DNA of 26,694 bases, taken from IMG/VR virus record IMGVR_UViG_3300010885_066456, positions 1-26,694 of that record, one strand, 5' to 3'. A model generated the notes under the pieces. It was not told the origin of the DNA, searched no databases, and saw only the letters and a list, made by a program, of their open reading frames with translations. Source of the stretch: a virus. This document shows, one piece after another, positions 7,018 through 14,665 of the stretch. How positions within the stretch are numbered: the stretch's first letter is position 1; the number at the start of each line of letters is the position of its first letter. The position numbers and the translations under genes are program-made.

Positions 7018-7074
7018 GACTGGTTCGCTGGTTGAGAGGTGCGGAGAGGGCTGATCCCTCCCCTGAAACCTCAC

Positions 7075-7092
7075 GGTAACGCAACCGTTACC
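7075..7092. promoter_or_regulatory. Hairpin in the gap before the small-gene cassette
   Basis: GGTAACG-CAAC-CGTTACC is a perfect 7-bp inverted repeat with a 4-nt loop, without a T tract. The 157-bp gap 7018-7174 also holds the operator-like site at 7101-7113. Together they suggest a control region for the 5766-7017 cassette. Nothing else is visible in the gap. Confidence 0.45.
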
Positions 7093-7100
7093 CCTCGCCC

Positions 7101-7113
7101 GTGTCTGGACAGG
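7101..7113. promoter_or_regulatory. Operator-like half-palindrome (TGTCTGGACAGG)
   Basis: The site matches the recurring near-palindrome CTGTYCAGACAG (reverse-complement orientation). It lies 85-96 nt before the start of the 65-residue gene. Its function is inferred only from repetition at several intergenic places. Confidence 0.35.
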
Positions 7114-7174
7114 CCAGTTCACAAGCTGTAACGCAGGCGTTCCCTCAGAGGGGCAAGCCAGGCCGGGCAGCGCC

Positions 7175-8644
7175 TCAGAACCGGAACGCGGCCACGTCCT
7201 TGCCGCCGTTCGCCTTGATCAACTGCTCAAGCTGCCGCTTCCACGCCTTGGAGCCGCGGATCGGGCCGGGCTTGGATCGAGACCGGCGGATGCTGCCGCC
7301 ACCCAAGCGCTCCCCAACGGTGCGGAAGCGGCCGGCGCCGACACGCTCAACCCGGCCCGACAGGCTGAGTTGTGAGACCTTCGGGCGGCTGATCACGGTG
7401 CGCGGGGCGGAGTCGGCGAAACCACTGCGCTTACCCGCTGCCTCGTTGAAGCCCCGTTTTGCGGCGGTCGCCTTCCCGAGGGTGTTGGTGCGTGCCCGCT
7501 GTGCCCTGATGGCTTGCGCCTTGGTGCGGTAGGTGGTGCGGGTTGATCTTGCGATAGGGGCGGGCTTTCGCCCTTGAGGCTTGGCCATGGTTCCTGCAGG
7601 CCGGGCGGCATTGATCCGCTTAGGGGCAGACTTGGCCCTTGGCTGTGGCATCAACACGGGCTTAGGCCGAGGCTTTGCCTTGCCGGCGGGGCGGCTGCCC
7701 TGATACCACTCTGACGCCATTCGTACCGCCTCAGAGCTGCGCCTGTTTATGGCAGGATTTTGTCTGGCTGGATTGGGATTCCACCGGCTATACGGAGCCC
7801 TCGCCGCCGCTGCGATTTGGCCAAGCCTTTCTTGGGCTCTTTTGACTTGACCCGGCCTAACTAGACTTCGCTTTCCGCTTTGCGGCCTTGATTGATTCCC
7901 AATTCCACCTATAAAGTTGCCGTAGGCTTTCATCCGCTTCTGGTTGCCAAAAGCCTCCGAAAGTCCCTTTTTCAATTCCTCTCGCGTTTTCGCCTTTTGC
8001 CGTTTATGAAATCCGGCCAGACCAGATGCAAATGACGCAGCGTTTTCCCTGATTCTTGCCGCTCGCCTGGCCTTTGCGCCCGTCCTGCCTTCGCCAATTC
8101 TCTTGATCCGCTCCACATAGGCGTCGGCCTTTTGTTGCTTGGTCTGACGTTTTGGCTTGGTCGTTGGCTTGACCGGAGCGGCTGGCTTGGCCACGGGCTT
8201 AGCCCTGTCCTGCTTTGCAATCCGGCTCTGCGCCGCAAGCCTGCGCCTGGTCGCATTCTCCGCAACTGGAAAGTTGCCGCGTGCGATGGCTGCTTTATCA
8301 TAACGAGCTTGGTTCTTTTGAACCATTTTGCTCATGTAATTACTCACCTTCGCCTTGCTTACATCCGTCGCCCTAATCGCCCCGGAAGGAGACTGCCGCT
8401 TCTTCACTCGCTCCAGCACCGCCCCCCGCTGGTTCCCGGCGGCGGTCCTGAGGCGACCACCCCTCGCCGTGGCGCCGTTCTTGCCCACCCCGGTGATCTT
8501 GCCGCTGTTGTCCCTGGTGATCCGGTTCGTGCCCCGCTGCGCTCGCCGTGCGGCGGGCTTGGTCTTGGCGGTGGTGGTGCCCGTTGAGGCGAACCGCCCC
8601 CGGCCATCACGGGCATAGGTGCGACGGGCGGATCTTCGGGCCAT
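7175..8644 (-). CDS. Very basic phage protein with N-terminal RDxxGRFAS motif (489 aa)
   Basis: This encodes 489 residues, extremely rich in Arg, Lys and Ala with few acidic residues. It opens MARRSARRTYARDGRGRFAS, the same signature as the 360-residue basic protein, and carries the matching segment AARPAGTMAKPQG. The long middle is KPxKP-like and probably disordered. The C-terminus (RGSKAWKRQLEQLIKANGGK) is helical. It occupies the position after the MuF protein where a scaffold and capsid gene usually stand, but its strongly positive charge is unlike known scaffolds. A DNA-associated internal virion protein is my guess. The late motif ends 20 nt before the ATG. Confidence 0.6.
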   Translation of the reverse strand: MARRSARRTYARDGRGRFASTGTTTAKTKPAARRAQRGTNRITRDNSGKITGVGKNGATARGGRLRTAAGNQRGAVLERVKKRQSPSGAIRATDVSKAKVSNYMSKMVQKNQARYDKAAIARGNFPVAENATRRRLAAQSRIAKQDRAKPVAKPAAPVKPTTKPKRQTKQQKADAYVERIKRIGEGRTGAKARRAARIRENAASFASGLAGFHKRQKAKTREELKKGLSEAFGNQKRMKAYGNFIGGIGNQSRPQSGKRSLVRPGQVKRAQERLGQIAAAARAPYSRWNPNPARQNPAINRRSSEAVRMASEWYQGSRPAGKAKPRPKPVLMPQPRAKSAPKRINAARPAGTMAKPQGRKPAPIARSTRTTYRTKAQAIRAQRARTNTLGKATAAKRGFNEAAGKRSGFADSAPRTVISRPKVSQLSLSGRVERVGAGRFRTVGERLGGGSIRRSRSKPGPIRGSKAWKRQLEQLIKANGGKDVAAFRF

Positions 8645-8664
8645 GGCGCTGACGGTGCTACCGC

Positions 8665-8673
8665 AGTTTTCCC
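8665..8673 (-). promoter_or_regulatory. Late-gene upstream motif GGGAAAACT (copy 6)
   Basis: Minus-strand ACGGGAAAACTGC lies 20 nt before the ATG at 8644, in the 44-nt gap after the MuF gene. Confidence 0.65.
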
Positions 8674-8688
8674 GTCAGGGCTTCGGCT

Positions 8689-9780
8689 CTACCCCACCGG
8701 CACCGGCGCCCGCTCAATCCCTGGATACTGTCGCCGCTCGCTGGGAGATGGCTTGCGCACGGCCTCTTCGAGCACCTGGGAGGCGCGGGCGAAGGGCCAG
8801 CCCTTGTCGGGGCCACCCTTGGCGGCGGCGAACTCCTCGGCCACGGCCTTGCGCGAGCGCTCCCAGTAATTCTCCCGCAGCAGGGTGGCCCTGAGGGCGG
8901 GGTCTTTCTCTTCTACCGCCTCTGAAGATACTGGAGATAGGCTACATCTACATCTTGGATGAAGCGTGCCCACCATCTCATCGAGTCGGTAGATTCTACC
9001 GTGCCTGGAAGCGCAAACGGCGCACGTCCGCTCATCCTTTGTCGCGATCCACCTGGCATAGCCGAACCCATTGCGGGCCGCCGTTGCCTTCTGGGCGCCC
9101 ACGTAGGCGTTGGCCAGCTCCGATCGGGCGATCAGCTCTGCCCGCTGCTCCAGCCCCATGCGGTTGTTCAGCCCCTGCGGATCCTTGGCCCCCTGCAGGG
9201 CGGCCCTGATCTCCCGCTCGAGCACGCGGGGGCCCTTCCCGCGGCCGATGCCATCGGTGACGATGCGGGCGATGTTGTCCCTGAAGCTCTCCACCTCGCC
9301 CCGGATGTAGGCGCTGGCGGTGCTGGCAGCGGCCTCCACGGCGGCCCTGCTGGCACCCACGAACACCCCCTGTGCGGTCGCGTCAGGGTCGGCGGTCTGC
9401 GCGAGCTGCTGGCCCAGATCACCGCCGAGGGCCACCGCCTCGGCGAAGTCTTCTCGGTAGCGGTTCTGCAGCCACTGCAGCTCTCGATCGGAGGCGAAGG
9501 CCTGGGCGAGCTCCAGGAGCTTGCGGAACTTGGCCGAGCCATCGGCGATCGAATAGGACCCCGGCCGGCGGGTCACACCATCGGCGCTGGGCTGGTCCGG
9601 GAGACTGGGGTCCACGAACTGGCCGTAGTAGCGGCGCAGATCCCGCAGGGTGCGGGCCAGGGATCGGCGCAGGGCCGCCTTGGTGTTGGTGGTGGCCCGG
9701 TTGCCGATCGCGTCCAGGGCGGCGGCGTAGTCGTCGGCCAGCTGGAGCTGTTGGTCGCCGATGGTGACGGTGGGTGGCAT
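8689..9780 (-). CDS. Phage head morphogenesis protein, MuF type
   Basis: This encodes 363 residues. The N-terminal two thirds is helical. The diagnostic part lies at about 245-285: ERTCAVCASRHGRIY, then LHPRCRCSLSPV. This Cys-x-x-Cys plus HPxCxC pattern is typical of the Mu gpF / SPP1 gp7 head morphogenesis domain, a minor capsid protein that binds the portal. The ATG is 1 nt after the portal stop, so it is coupled to portal and has no late motif of its own. The length suits a stand-alone member of the family. Confidence 0.85.
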   Translation of the reverse strand: MPPTVTIGDQQLQLADDYAAALDAIGNRATTNTKAALRRSLARTLRDLRRYYGQFVDPSLPDQPSADGVTRRPGSYSIADGSAKFRKLLELAQAFASDRELQWLQNRYREDFAEAVALGGDLGQQLAQTADPDATAQGVFVGASRAAVEAAASTASAYIRGEVESFRDNIARIVTDGIGRGKGPRVLEREIRAALQGAKDPQGLNNRMGLEQRAELIARSELANAYVGAQKATAARNGFGYARWIATKDERTCAVCASRHGRIYRLDEMVGTLHPRCRCSLSPVSSEAVEEKDPALRATLLRENYWERSRKAVAEEFAAAKGGPDKGWPFARASQVLEEAVRKPSPSERRQYPGIERAPVPVG

Positions 9781-9781
9781 C

Positions 9782-11323
9782 TCAGCTCAGCGGCAGCCCC
9801 TGCGCGTCCACGTCATCCCCGGCCAGGTCGCTCGCCCCCGGCGCCGGCGGGTTCATCAGTGCCTGCTGCCGTTCATCCTCGGCGGCCAGATCGGCGGCCT
9901 CCTTCTTGCCATCGGCACCAGGGCGCAGCATCCCCCGCTTCTGCGCCAGGTGCGTGACCGTCTCGCGCATCAGGAGGCCCTTGTCGTAGAGGGTGCCGGC
10001 CAAGGTCAACAAGGCATCGTCCACGGGCTTGTCGGTGACCCCTGGCAGCAGGTCAAGGCCCGCGCCGGGCTGGGGCAGCTCGCCGGTGAAGGCCCCCCAG
10101 AGCTGGAAGAGGCTCTCCCAAGCGCTGCTCTTGCTCTCGGCCATCGCGGTGATAGTGGCCTGCAGCTGGGCCCCTTCCAGCTCGGCCTGGGTGGCGGTGC
10201 GCTCACCGCTGCCGCTGAACAAAAACGACAGGGTGCTGCGATCGATCAGCTTCTCGATCCCCTCCAGGTGGGTCAGGTGCTTGTCGAGGCTGCTGCCGGA
10301 GGGTTCGGCAAACTCCAGGCCCTCCCCGGATCCGGCGTTTGGGAACTCCACCACGCTGTTCGGCCCCAGCATCAGCGGCAGGGGCTCACCATTGGGCCCA
10401 GCCATCCGGCGCCCTTTCACCACGGCCACCGGCAGAGCACATCGGTGCAGCAGCTCCTTCAGGTCGGAGTATTCGCGGAACCAGTCAAGGGTGAGGTTCG
10501 CCAGGCTCAGCAGCGGCAGGCCGCCCTCCCCAAAGCCGTCGCGGCTGACGCCATACCAGGCCACCGGCGGGCTCTCCAGTGCCTCGCCCCTGGGCCCCGT
10601 GAAGGTGCCCTCCTGCGGGCGCCCGTCATCGTCGGTGGCCACCTTGATGATGAAGTTGGCCGAAGCCCCCTTGCCGCCGTTGCCGGTGATCTCCAGGAGG
10701 CGCCAGCTGCCGCCCTTCATCACCCGGTATCGGGGCTCCAGCTTGACGCCGTAATCCCAGTCTTCTACCTCGTGCCACTCCAGGATCGTGACCGCGATCG
10801 GCACCCGCCGGCCGCCCCGCTTGACGGTCCGCCAATTCAAAACGTTCCGGCGCTCGGCGGCTGAGAACGTGGGCCGGCGGCCTTGGGCCCGCTCCTGCGC
10901 CCTGCTCTCGGGCGTCCCCGGCGGTGCGTCGGCCATCAGCAGGCAGCCGCCGTCCCGGAGCACCAGGGCATCGGTGCCGAGGCCCCAAGCCTTCAGGCTG
11001 TTGCCCTCGCCATCGATGTCCTGGGCCGCGTCGAGGAGGCCCTGCTGCACCCCTCGCAGCTGGTAACGGCTCAGCACCCCCGCGAAGGCGCTCACGCCAT
11101 CCTTGAAAAAGCTCGGATAGCTGCTGCGCCCCACCCGCGCCTCATAGGCCTGCCGGGGTTCACCGGCCTCTTTTGGCAGGTGGCGCTTCTTTGCATCACC
11201 TCGCAGCAGGTCCCAGCAGTCAGCGACCAGATCGAGGTCGCGCATCACCTCCCGTAGCTTCGGGTGCTGGAACGACGGCAGATCGCCCTTATTGCTTGGG
11301 TGGCTGGTCTGCTGCTGCTGCAC
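9782..11323 (-). CDS. Phage portal protein (DUF4055-like)
   Basis: This encodes 513 residues from a GTG start. Recognisable features are FKDGVSAFAGVLSRYQLRGV near residue 75, LANLTLDWFREYSDLKELLH near 275, and a helical C-terminal half with LTHLEGIEKLIDRS, SGERTATQAELEGAQLQATI and SAWESLFQLWGAF. This order matches DUF4055-type portals, which form the dodecameric DNA gate and bind terminase. Terminase lies upstream and MuF directly downstream. The start overlaps the end of the sigma-factor gene, whose last codons carry the late motif 22 nt before the GTG. Confidence 0.85.
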   Translation of the reverse strand: MQQQQTSHPSNKGDLPSFQHPKLREVMRDLDLVADCWDLLRGDAKKRHLPKEAGEPRQAYEARVGRSSYPSFFKDGVSAFAGVLSRYQLRGVQQGLLDAAQDIDGEGNSLKAWGLGTDALVLRDGGCLLMADAPPGTPESRAQERAQGRRPTFSAAERRNVLNWRTVKRGGRRVPIAVTILEWHEVEDWDYGVKLEPRYRVMKGGSWRLLEITGNGGKGASANFIIKVATDDDGRPQEGTFTGPRGEALESPPVAWYGVSRDGFGEGGLPLLSLANLTLDWFREYSDLKELLHRCALPVAVVKGRRMAGPNGEPLPLMLGPNSVVEFPNAGSGEGLEFAEPSGSSLDKHLTHLEGIEKLIDRSTLSFLFSGSGERTATQAELEGAQLQATITAMAESKSSAWESLFQLWGAFTGELPQPGAGLDLLPGVTDKPVDDALLTLAGTLYDKGLLMRETVTHLAQKRGMLRPGADGKKEAADLAAEDERQQALMNPPAPGASDLAGDDVDAQGLPLS

Positions 11324-12260
11324 CGGTGCCTAGTCCTTCTGGCCCAGTTTTCCCGCTTGCGTGGGGGTCGTGACAGGCACCAAACAAATCCAACTGCTCC
11401 GCCACCTGCAGGATCTCAACCGGATCCGTGATGCGCCTCCCCGCCTTGCCCTCGGGGCCTCCAACCCCGTCAGGCACGACCAGGGCCAGGGCCTGCTGTT
11501 CTGGCGCCGGGTTCAGCCGCTCGCCCCAGATGATGCCCTCGGCATGCCTCAAGAACTGCCCGTGGGGCATCCGCGCCACCTGGCGCCGGGGCTGGGCATC
11601 CCAGGCCGTTTCGAGCATCTGCCGGTCCGCCCACCGCAGCGCGGCATGGGCCTCGTCCGCGATCCGCAGCGCCTCGTTTAGCTCGTCGTAGCTCTCGATC
11701 TCGTCCCACGGGTCAGGCTCACGGTTGGCATGGAGGGCCTCAGGGTCGAGGAGCCGCGTCGCCCCCTGCGCTTCGAGGATCGCCGTCACCTCCTCAGCCG
11801 CGAGTCCGGTAGTCTCCACCACGGCCGAAAGGGTGGCCCCATCGGCGGCCAGACGCCGCACCGTGGGCGCCACATCCCGCCAGCGATCGGGGAACTTCAC
11901 CCCGGAGCTGTGGCCCTTGTCCCGCAACCACTGCGCCATGGCCCCGCGGATGTAGGGCACCACGCACGTGCTCAGGGCAAAGGGGCGGTCGGTGGCTGGG
12001 TTGAGGCGCTCGGGGTCATACCGGCGGCAGCCGTTCAGCAGGCCCCTCGCGGCCACCAGGAACAGATCATCGAACGGCATCCGGGTGGACCGGGCCATCC
12101 GGTTGGCCATTGCCGTGGCAAGCATGAGGTTGTCGGCCGCCAACTGCTCGGACCATGCCGTAGGCGGCGGAAACCCGTTGAGCCGGTCCAGATCAGGACA
12201 CGGGTCAGGCCGGACCTTCTCGCTGCGGGCGGCCCTGAGGCGCCGGGTGGTGGTGGCCAT
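11289..12260 (-). CDS. Phage-encoded sigma-70 family factor without recognisable region 4
   Basis: This encodes 323 residues, starting MATTTRRLRAARSEK at 12260 (a TTG two codons earlier is less likely). Residues about 42-124 match sigma region 2: ADNLMLATAMANRM, DDLFLVAARGLLNGCRRYDP, FALSTCVVPYIRGAMAQWLR and GVKFP, corresponding to core binding and -10 recognition/melting. Residues about 126-164 look like region 3 (VRRLAADGATLSAVVETTGL, then EEVTAIL). The remaining about 160 residues show no canonical region 4 helix-turn-helix. Such a protein should direct RNA polymerase to phage promoters with little -35 contact, as T4 gp55 does. It lies between terminase and portal. An RNA polymerase sigma-like DNA-binding protein with another role remains possible. 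Confidence 0.75.
   Translation of the reverse strand: MATTTRRLRAARSEKVRPDPCPDLDRLNGFPPPTAWSEQLAADNLMLATAMANRMARSTRMPFDDLFLVAARGLLNGCRRYDPERLNPATDRPFALSTCVVPYIRGAMAQWLRDKGHSSGVKFPDRWRDVAPTVRRLAADGATLSAVVETTGLAAEEVTAILEAQGATRLLDPEALHANREPDPWDEIESYDELNEALRIADEAHAALRWADRQMLETAWDAQPRRQVARMPHGQFLRHAEGIIWGERLNPAPEQQALALVVPDGVGGPEGKAGRRITDPVEILQVAEQLDLFGACHDPHASGKTGPEGLGTGAAAADQPPKQ
11346..11354 (-). promoter_or_regulatory. Late-gene upstream motif GGGAAAACT (copy 7)
   Basis: Minus-strand GCGGGAAAACTGG lies 22 nt before the portal GTG and inside the sigma-factor coding end (codons for SGKTG). Confidence 0.65.
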
Positions 12261-12316
12261 GCTCAACTCACCGGATTTGGGCCTGTTTGTAGATCCATTG
12301 TCGCATCACTGAGCGC

Positions 12317-13900
12317 CTAGGCGCCATAGCCATAGCTCACTGTAGAGAAACTGATGGGACCAGAGCTGGAGAGATAGATCAAGAGCTGACTTGTGCTGTC
12401 CACAATGTCATCGAACGTTGCTGCGGGGAATTGCAACAACTGATCTTTGACCACATTGCTCCAGGGGGCAGAGCGAGGCAGGAACACCCGGCCGTTGTTG
12501 AACTCCACGCTGGCAGCATTGGCGCGGGATTCCTTGCCGCCCATGTCGCCGACCCCGGCGGCCACCACCTGATAGCCGTGGGCGCCCTGTGTGAGGGTCT
12601 TGATCACCGCAGCACCGTTGGCCTTCTTCTCTATCACCAGCTCCCCGAAGCGGTGCCGGGTGTGCATTGAGCGGATCATGCTCACCGTGGCGGGGAAGTC
12701 CAAGCGCTCGTTCACCAAGTCCAGCAGCCATGCGCCCTGGTTGGTCTGCCCCCACAGGGTCATCGCCACCATGTCGCTACCGGCGGTGTCGTCGAAGGTG
12801 CAATCAACCGACAGGATCCGGCGGATGAAGTGCGTCGGCAGCTCGGGATCATCGGGCTTGCCGGGCCAGGCCGGGCAGCCGTAGAACCGCATCCGATCCA
12901 GGAAGAAAACGGTCCCCTTCCCGGCGCTCGGCCGCTGCTGATAGATCGACTCCCAGTCCCGATCTGGCGTGTTGGCCTTCTTCCGCTTGATCCACCGCTC
13001 GTCAAAGCGGTCACGGTCCAGGGCCTCGCCGGGCTGGCGGTTGTCGGCTTCGCGGGTGACGGTGGCCGGTAGGGGCTTGATGTCGTTGGCGGCCACCGCC
13101 GCGATCGGCAGGGAGACGGCGTGCCAGCGCTCGCAGTCGTCCTCCATGCCCTCCTTCTCCAGTTCCAGGTTCTTGCTCAACAGGTAGCCGATCAGATCGG
13201 CCTCATGCCAGCGGGTGTGAACCACCACCACGCCGTTGCCGGGCTCCTCACGGGCGCTCAGCACCGAATCCCACCAGTTGTGGACCTGCCGGCGGAAAGC
13301 CGCTGACTCGGCCTCTTCCCTGCCCTTGATTGGGTCATCAATGAACAACCAGTGCCCTGGCTTGCCGGTGCCCTTGCCGATGCCTGCAGTCCAGATCGTT
13401 CCGATCCCATCGGCCGTGCCCCATTCCTCCTTCCCTGAGCGGGTGGGGCTCAACGGGCCACCACTGGCGGCGAAGTAATCGCGGGCATTCTCGGAGAACC
13501 CAACCGCAAGATCCTGGGTCTGGCAGCAGATACCCCCGGAGCGATCCGGGAACCGCCGCAGGCAGTAGCCGGGCAGAAACCGACTGAAGATTGTGGACTT
13601 CCAGTGCCTCGGGGGGAGCTCCACCATCAGCCGCGGCAGGTCGCCATCGGCGAAGCGCTGGCCAAGGGCGATCAGCCGTTCGGTGTGAGGCGTAAACGGG
13701 AAGCGCGGGAACGCATCAGCGATGTACTCCCGGAAGCTCTTGGTGTACGGCTCCACCGCCGCCGGAATTGCCGCCTCTGCGGCCCTGGCCTCCTGCACCT
13801 CCCGCATCGCGGGGAAGCCGCCCCAGTCGTGGTAGGCGGCGTGGTGGAGGAGGTTTAGGGGCACTAGGGGGCGGGGTTCAGTGACTACAAAGCCCGTCAT
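12317..13900 (-). CDS. Terminase large subunit
   Basis: This encodes 527 residues starting MTGFVVTEPRPLVPLN at 13900, overlapping the upstream gene by 23 nt. The ATPase domain has a Walker A variant PPRHWKST (96-103) and Walker B LFIDDP (185-190). The following VVVVHTRWHEADLIGYLL is the typical coupling region. The nuclease domain shows RILSVDCTFDD near 360 and FDDIVDSTSQLLIY near the C-terminus. This motor-nuclease packages DNA through the portal. The usual PPRHGKS glycine is replaced by Trp, an odd change in the P-loop. Length is normal for the family. Confidence 0.93.
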   Translation of the reverse strand: MTGFVVTEPRPLVPLNLLHHAAYHDWGGFPAMREVQEARAAEAAIPAAVEPYTKSFREYIADAFPRFPFTPHTERLIALGQRFADGDLPRLMVELPPRHWKSTIFSRFLPGYCLRRFPDRSGGICCQTQDLAVGFSENARDYFAASGGPLSPTRSGKEEWGTADGIGTIWTAGIGKGTGKPGHWLFIDDPIKGREEAESAAFRRQVHNWWDSVLSAREEPGNGVVVVHTRWHEADLIGYLLSKNLELEKEGMEDDCERWHAVSLPIAAVAANDIKPLPATVTREADNRQPGEALDRDRFDERWIKRKKANTPDRDWESIYQQRPSAGKGTVFFLDRMRFYGCPAWPGKPDDPELPTHFIRRILSVDCTFDDTAGSDMVAMTLWGQTNQGAWLLDLVNERLDFPATVSMIRSMHTRHRFGELVIEKKANGAAVIKTLTQGAHGYQVVAAGVGDMGGKESRANAASVEFNNGRVFLPRSAPWSNVVKDQLLQFPAATFDDIVDSTSQLLIYLSSSGPISFSTVSYGYGA

Positions 13901-14183
13901 CCCCGTAGCCGCAGATTTCCTCCGGGGTGCGGTCGTCAAGCACTGGGAGGGGCGGGCGATCCCGACCCCACTGACCAAACCCGATATGCAGCCACTGCCG
14001 GGGCTCGATCGTAAGCGGGGCGGGCCAGGTCTGGTGGGTTTCTACTCTCCCGCCCTCGGCCATGGTGCCTTTAATCACTTCGCCCGTTTCTGTATTGCAG
14101 GCCACCACGCCCAACACCAGGCGCCCCAAGCGGTCGCGCACGGTGGCGCCGTTGGGGTATTGCTCAGGTGTTTGCATTGGCAT
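13878..14183 (-). CDS. Paralogue of the neighbouring YPNGATV-domain protein (101 aa)
   Basis: This encodes 101 residues. It shares QYPNGATVxDRxGR, VxACNxETGEVI, GG and WPAPLTI in the same order with the 157-residue protein just upstream, so the two are tandem paralogues. The C-terminal extension ends DDRTPEEICGYGDDGLCSH and differs from its partner. The function is unknown. The region resembles small beta-strand accessory proteins found near terminase in some phages. Confidence 0.6.
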   Translation of the reverse strand: MPMQTPEQYPNGATVRDRLGRLVLGVVACNTETGEVIKGTMAEGGRVETHQTWPAPLTIEPRQWLHIGFGQWGRDRPPLPVLDDRTPEEICGYGDDGLCSH

Positions 14184-14186
14184 GGG

Positions 14187-14660
14187 TCAATCAATGGCGG
14201 GGATAATGTTGTGGCTCACTGAAGACACCGTATAGGAGCCGTTGAAGTGTTCATTGGGGCCAGTAATCCCTATCACTGTGACGGTATCACCTGGTAGCAC
14301 TTCCAGGACGCACCGGCACATCGGGTGCTTAGGTGGAGGTGGCGGGTTCGCCCTGATCGTCAGCGGCGCGGGCCAAAAGCCGTGGCGGCGGAGGAGTTCA
14401 CCGCCTACGACGGTCTCCCTTAACAGCCTTGGCCCAATCCGTAACCAATCAAATCGCCTTAGGTAAGTATAGGTAAAGGGATCTCGCACCCATAGCGCAT
14501 TAAACCAAGCCTTGGCGATCCATCCCACGGCGTAGGTGATCACCTCCCCAGTCTCCGGATTGCACGCGATCACGTTGCCAATTCTGCGCCCGGTGCGGTC
14601 GTAGACGGTGGCGCCGTTGGGGTACTGCTGGCGGAAGGCGGGGGTGGTGGCGTCAAGCAT
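14187..14660 (-). CDS. YPNGATV-domain protein with extra C-terminal beta domain (157 aa)
   Basis: This encodes 157 residues. Residues about 12-35 (QYPNGATVYDRTGRRIGNVI) and WPAPLTI near 95 match the 101-residue protein downstream. It has an added segment with CRCVLEVLPGDTVTVIGITG that looks like a small beta barrel. The gene ends 3 nt before its paralogue starts. Duplication followed by domain gain or loss is the likely history. The function is unknown. Confidence 0.6.
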   Translation of the reverse strand: MLDATTPAFRQQYPNGATVYDRTGRRIGNVIACNPETGEVITYAVGWIAKAWFNALWVRDPFTYTYLRRFDWLRIGPRLLRETVVGGELLRRHGFWPAPLTIRANPPPPPKHPMCRCVLEVLPGDTVTVIGITGPNEHFNGSYTVSSVSHNIIPAID

Positions 14661-14665
14661 GGGGG

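Noticed and set aside
7018-7122. N-terminal extension of the 65-residue gene up to 7122
   Set aside because: It would read through the hairpin and the operator-like site and lacks coding character.
8959-9957. Long plus-strand open frame (332 codons) and similar long frames opposite portal, terminase and basic proteins
   Set aside because: They are shadows produced by high GC content; the minus-strand frames carry recognisable domains and the opposite frames do not.
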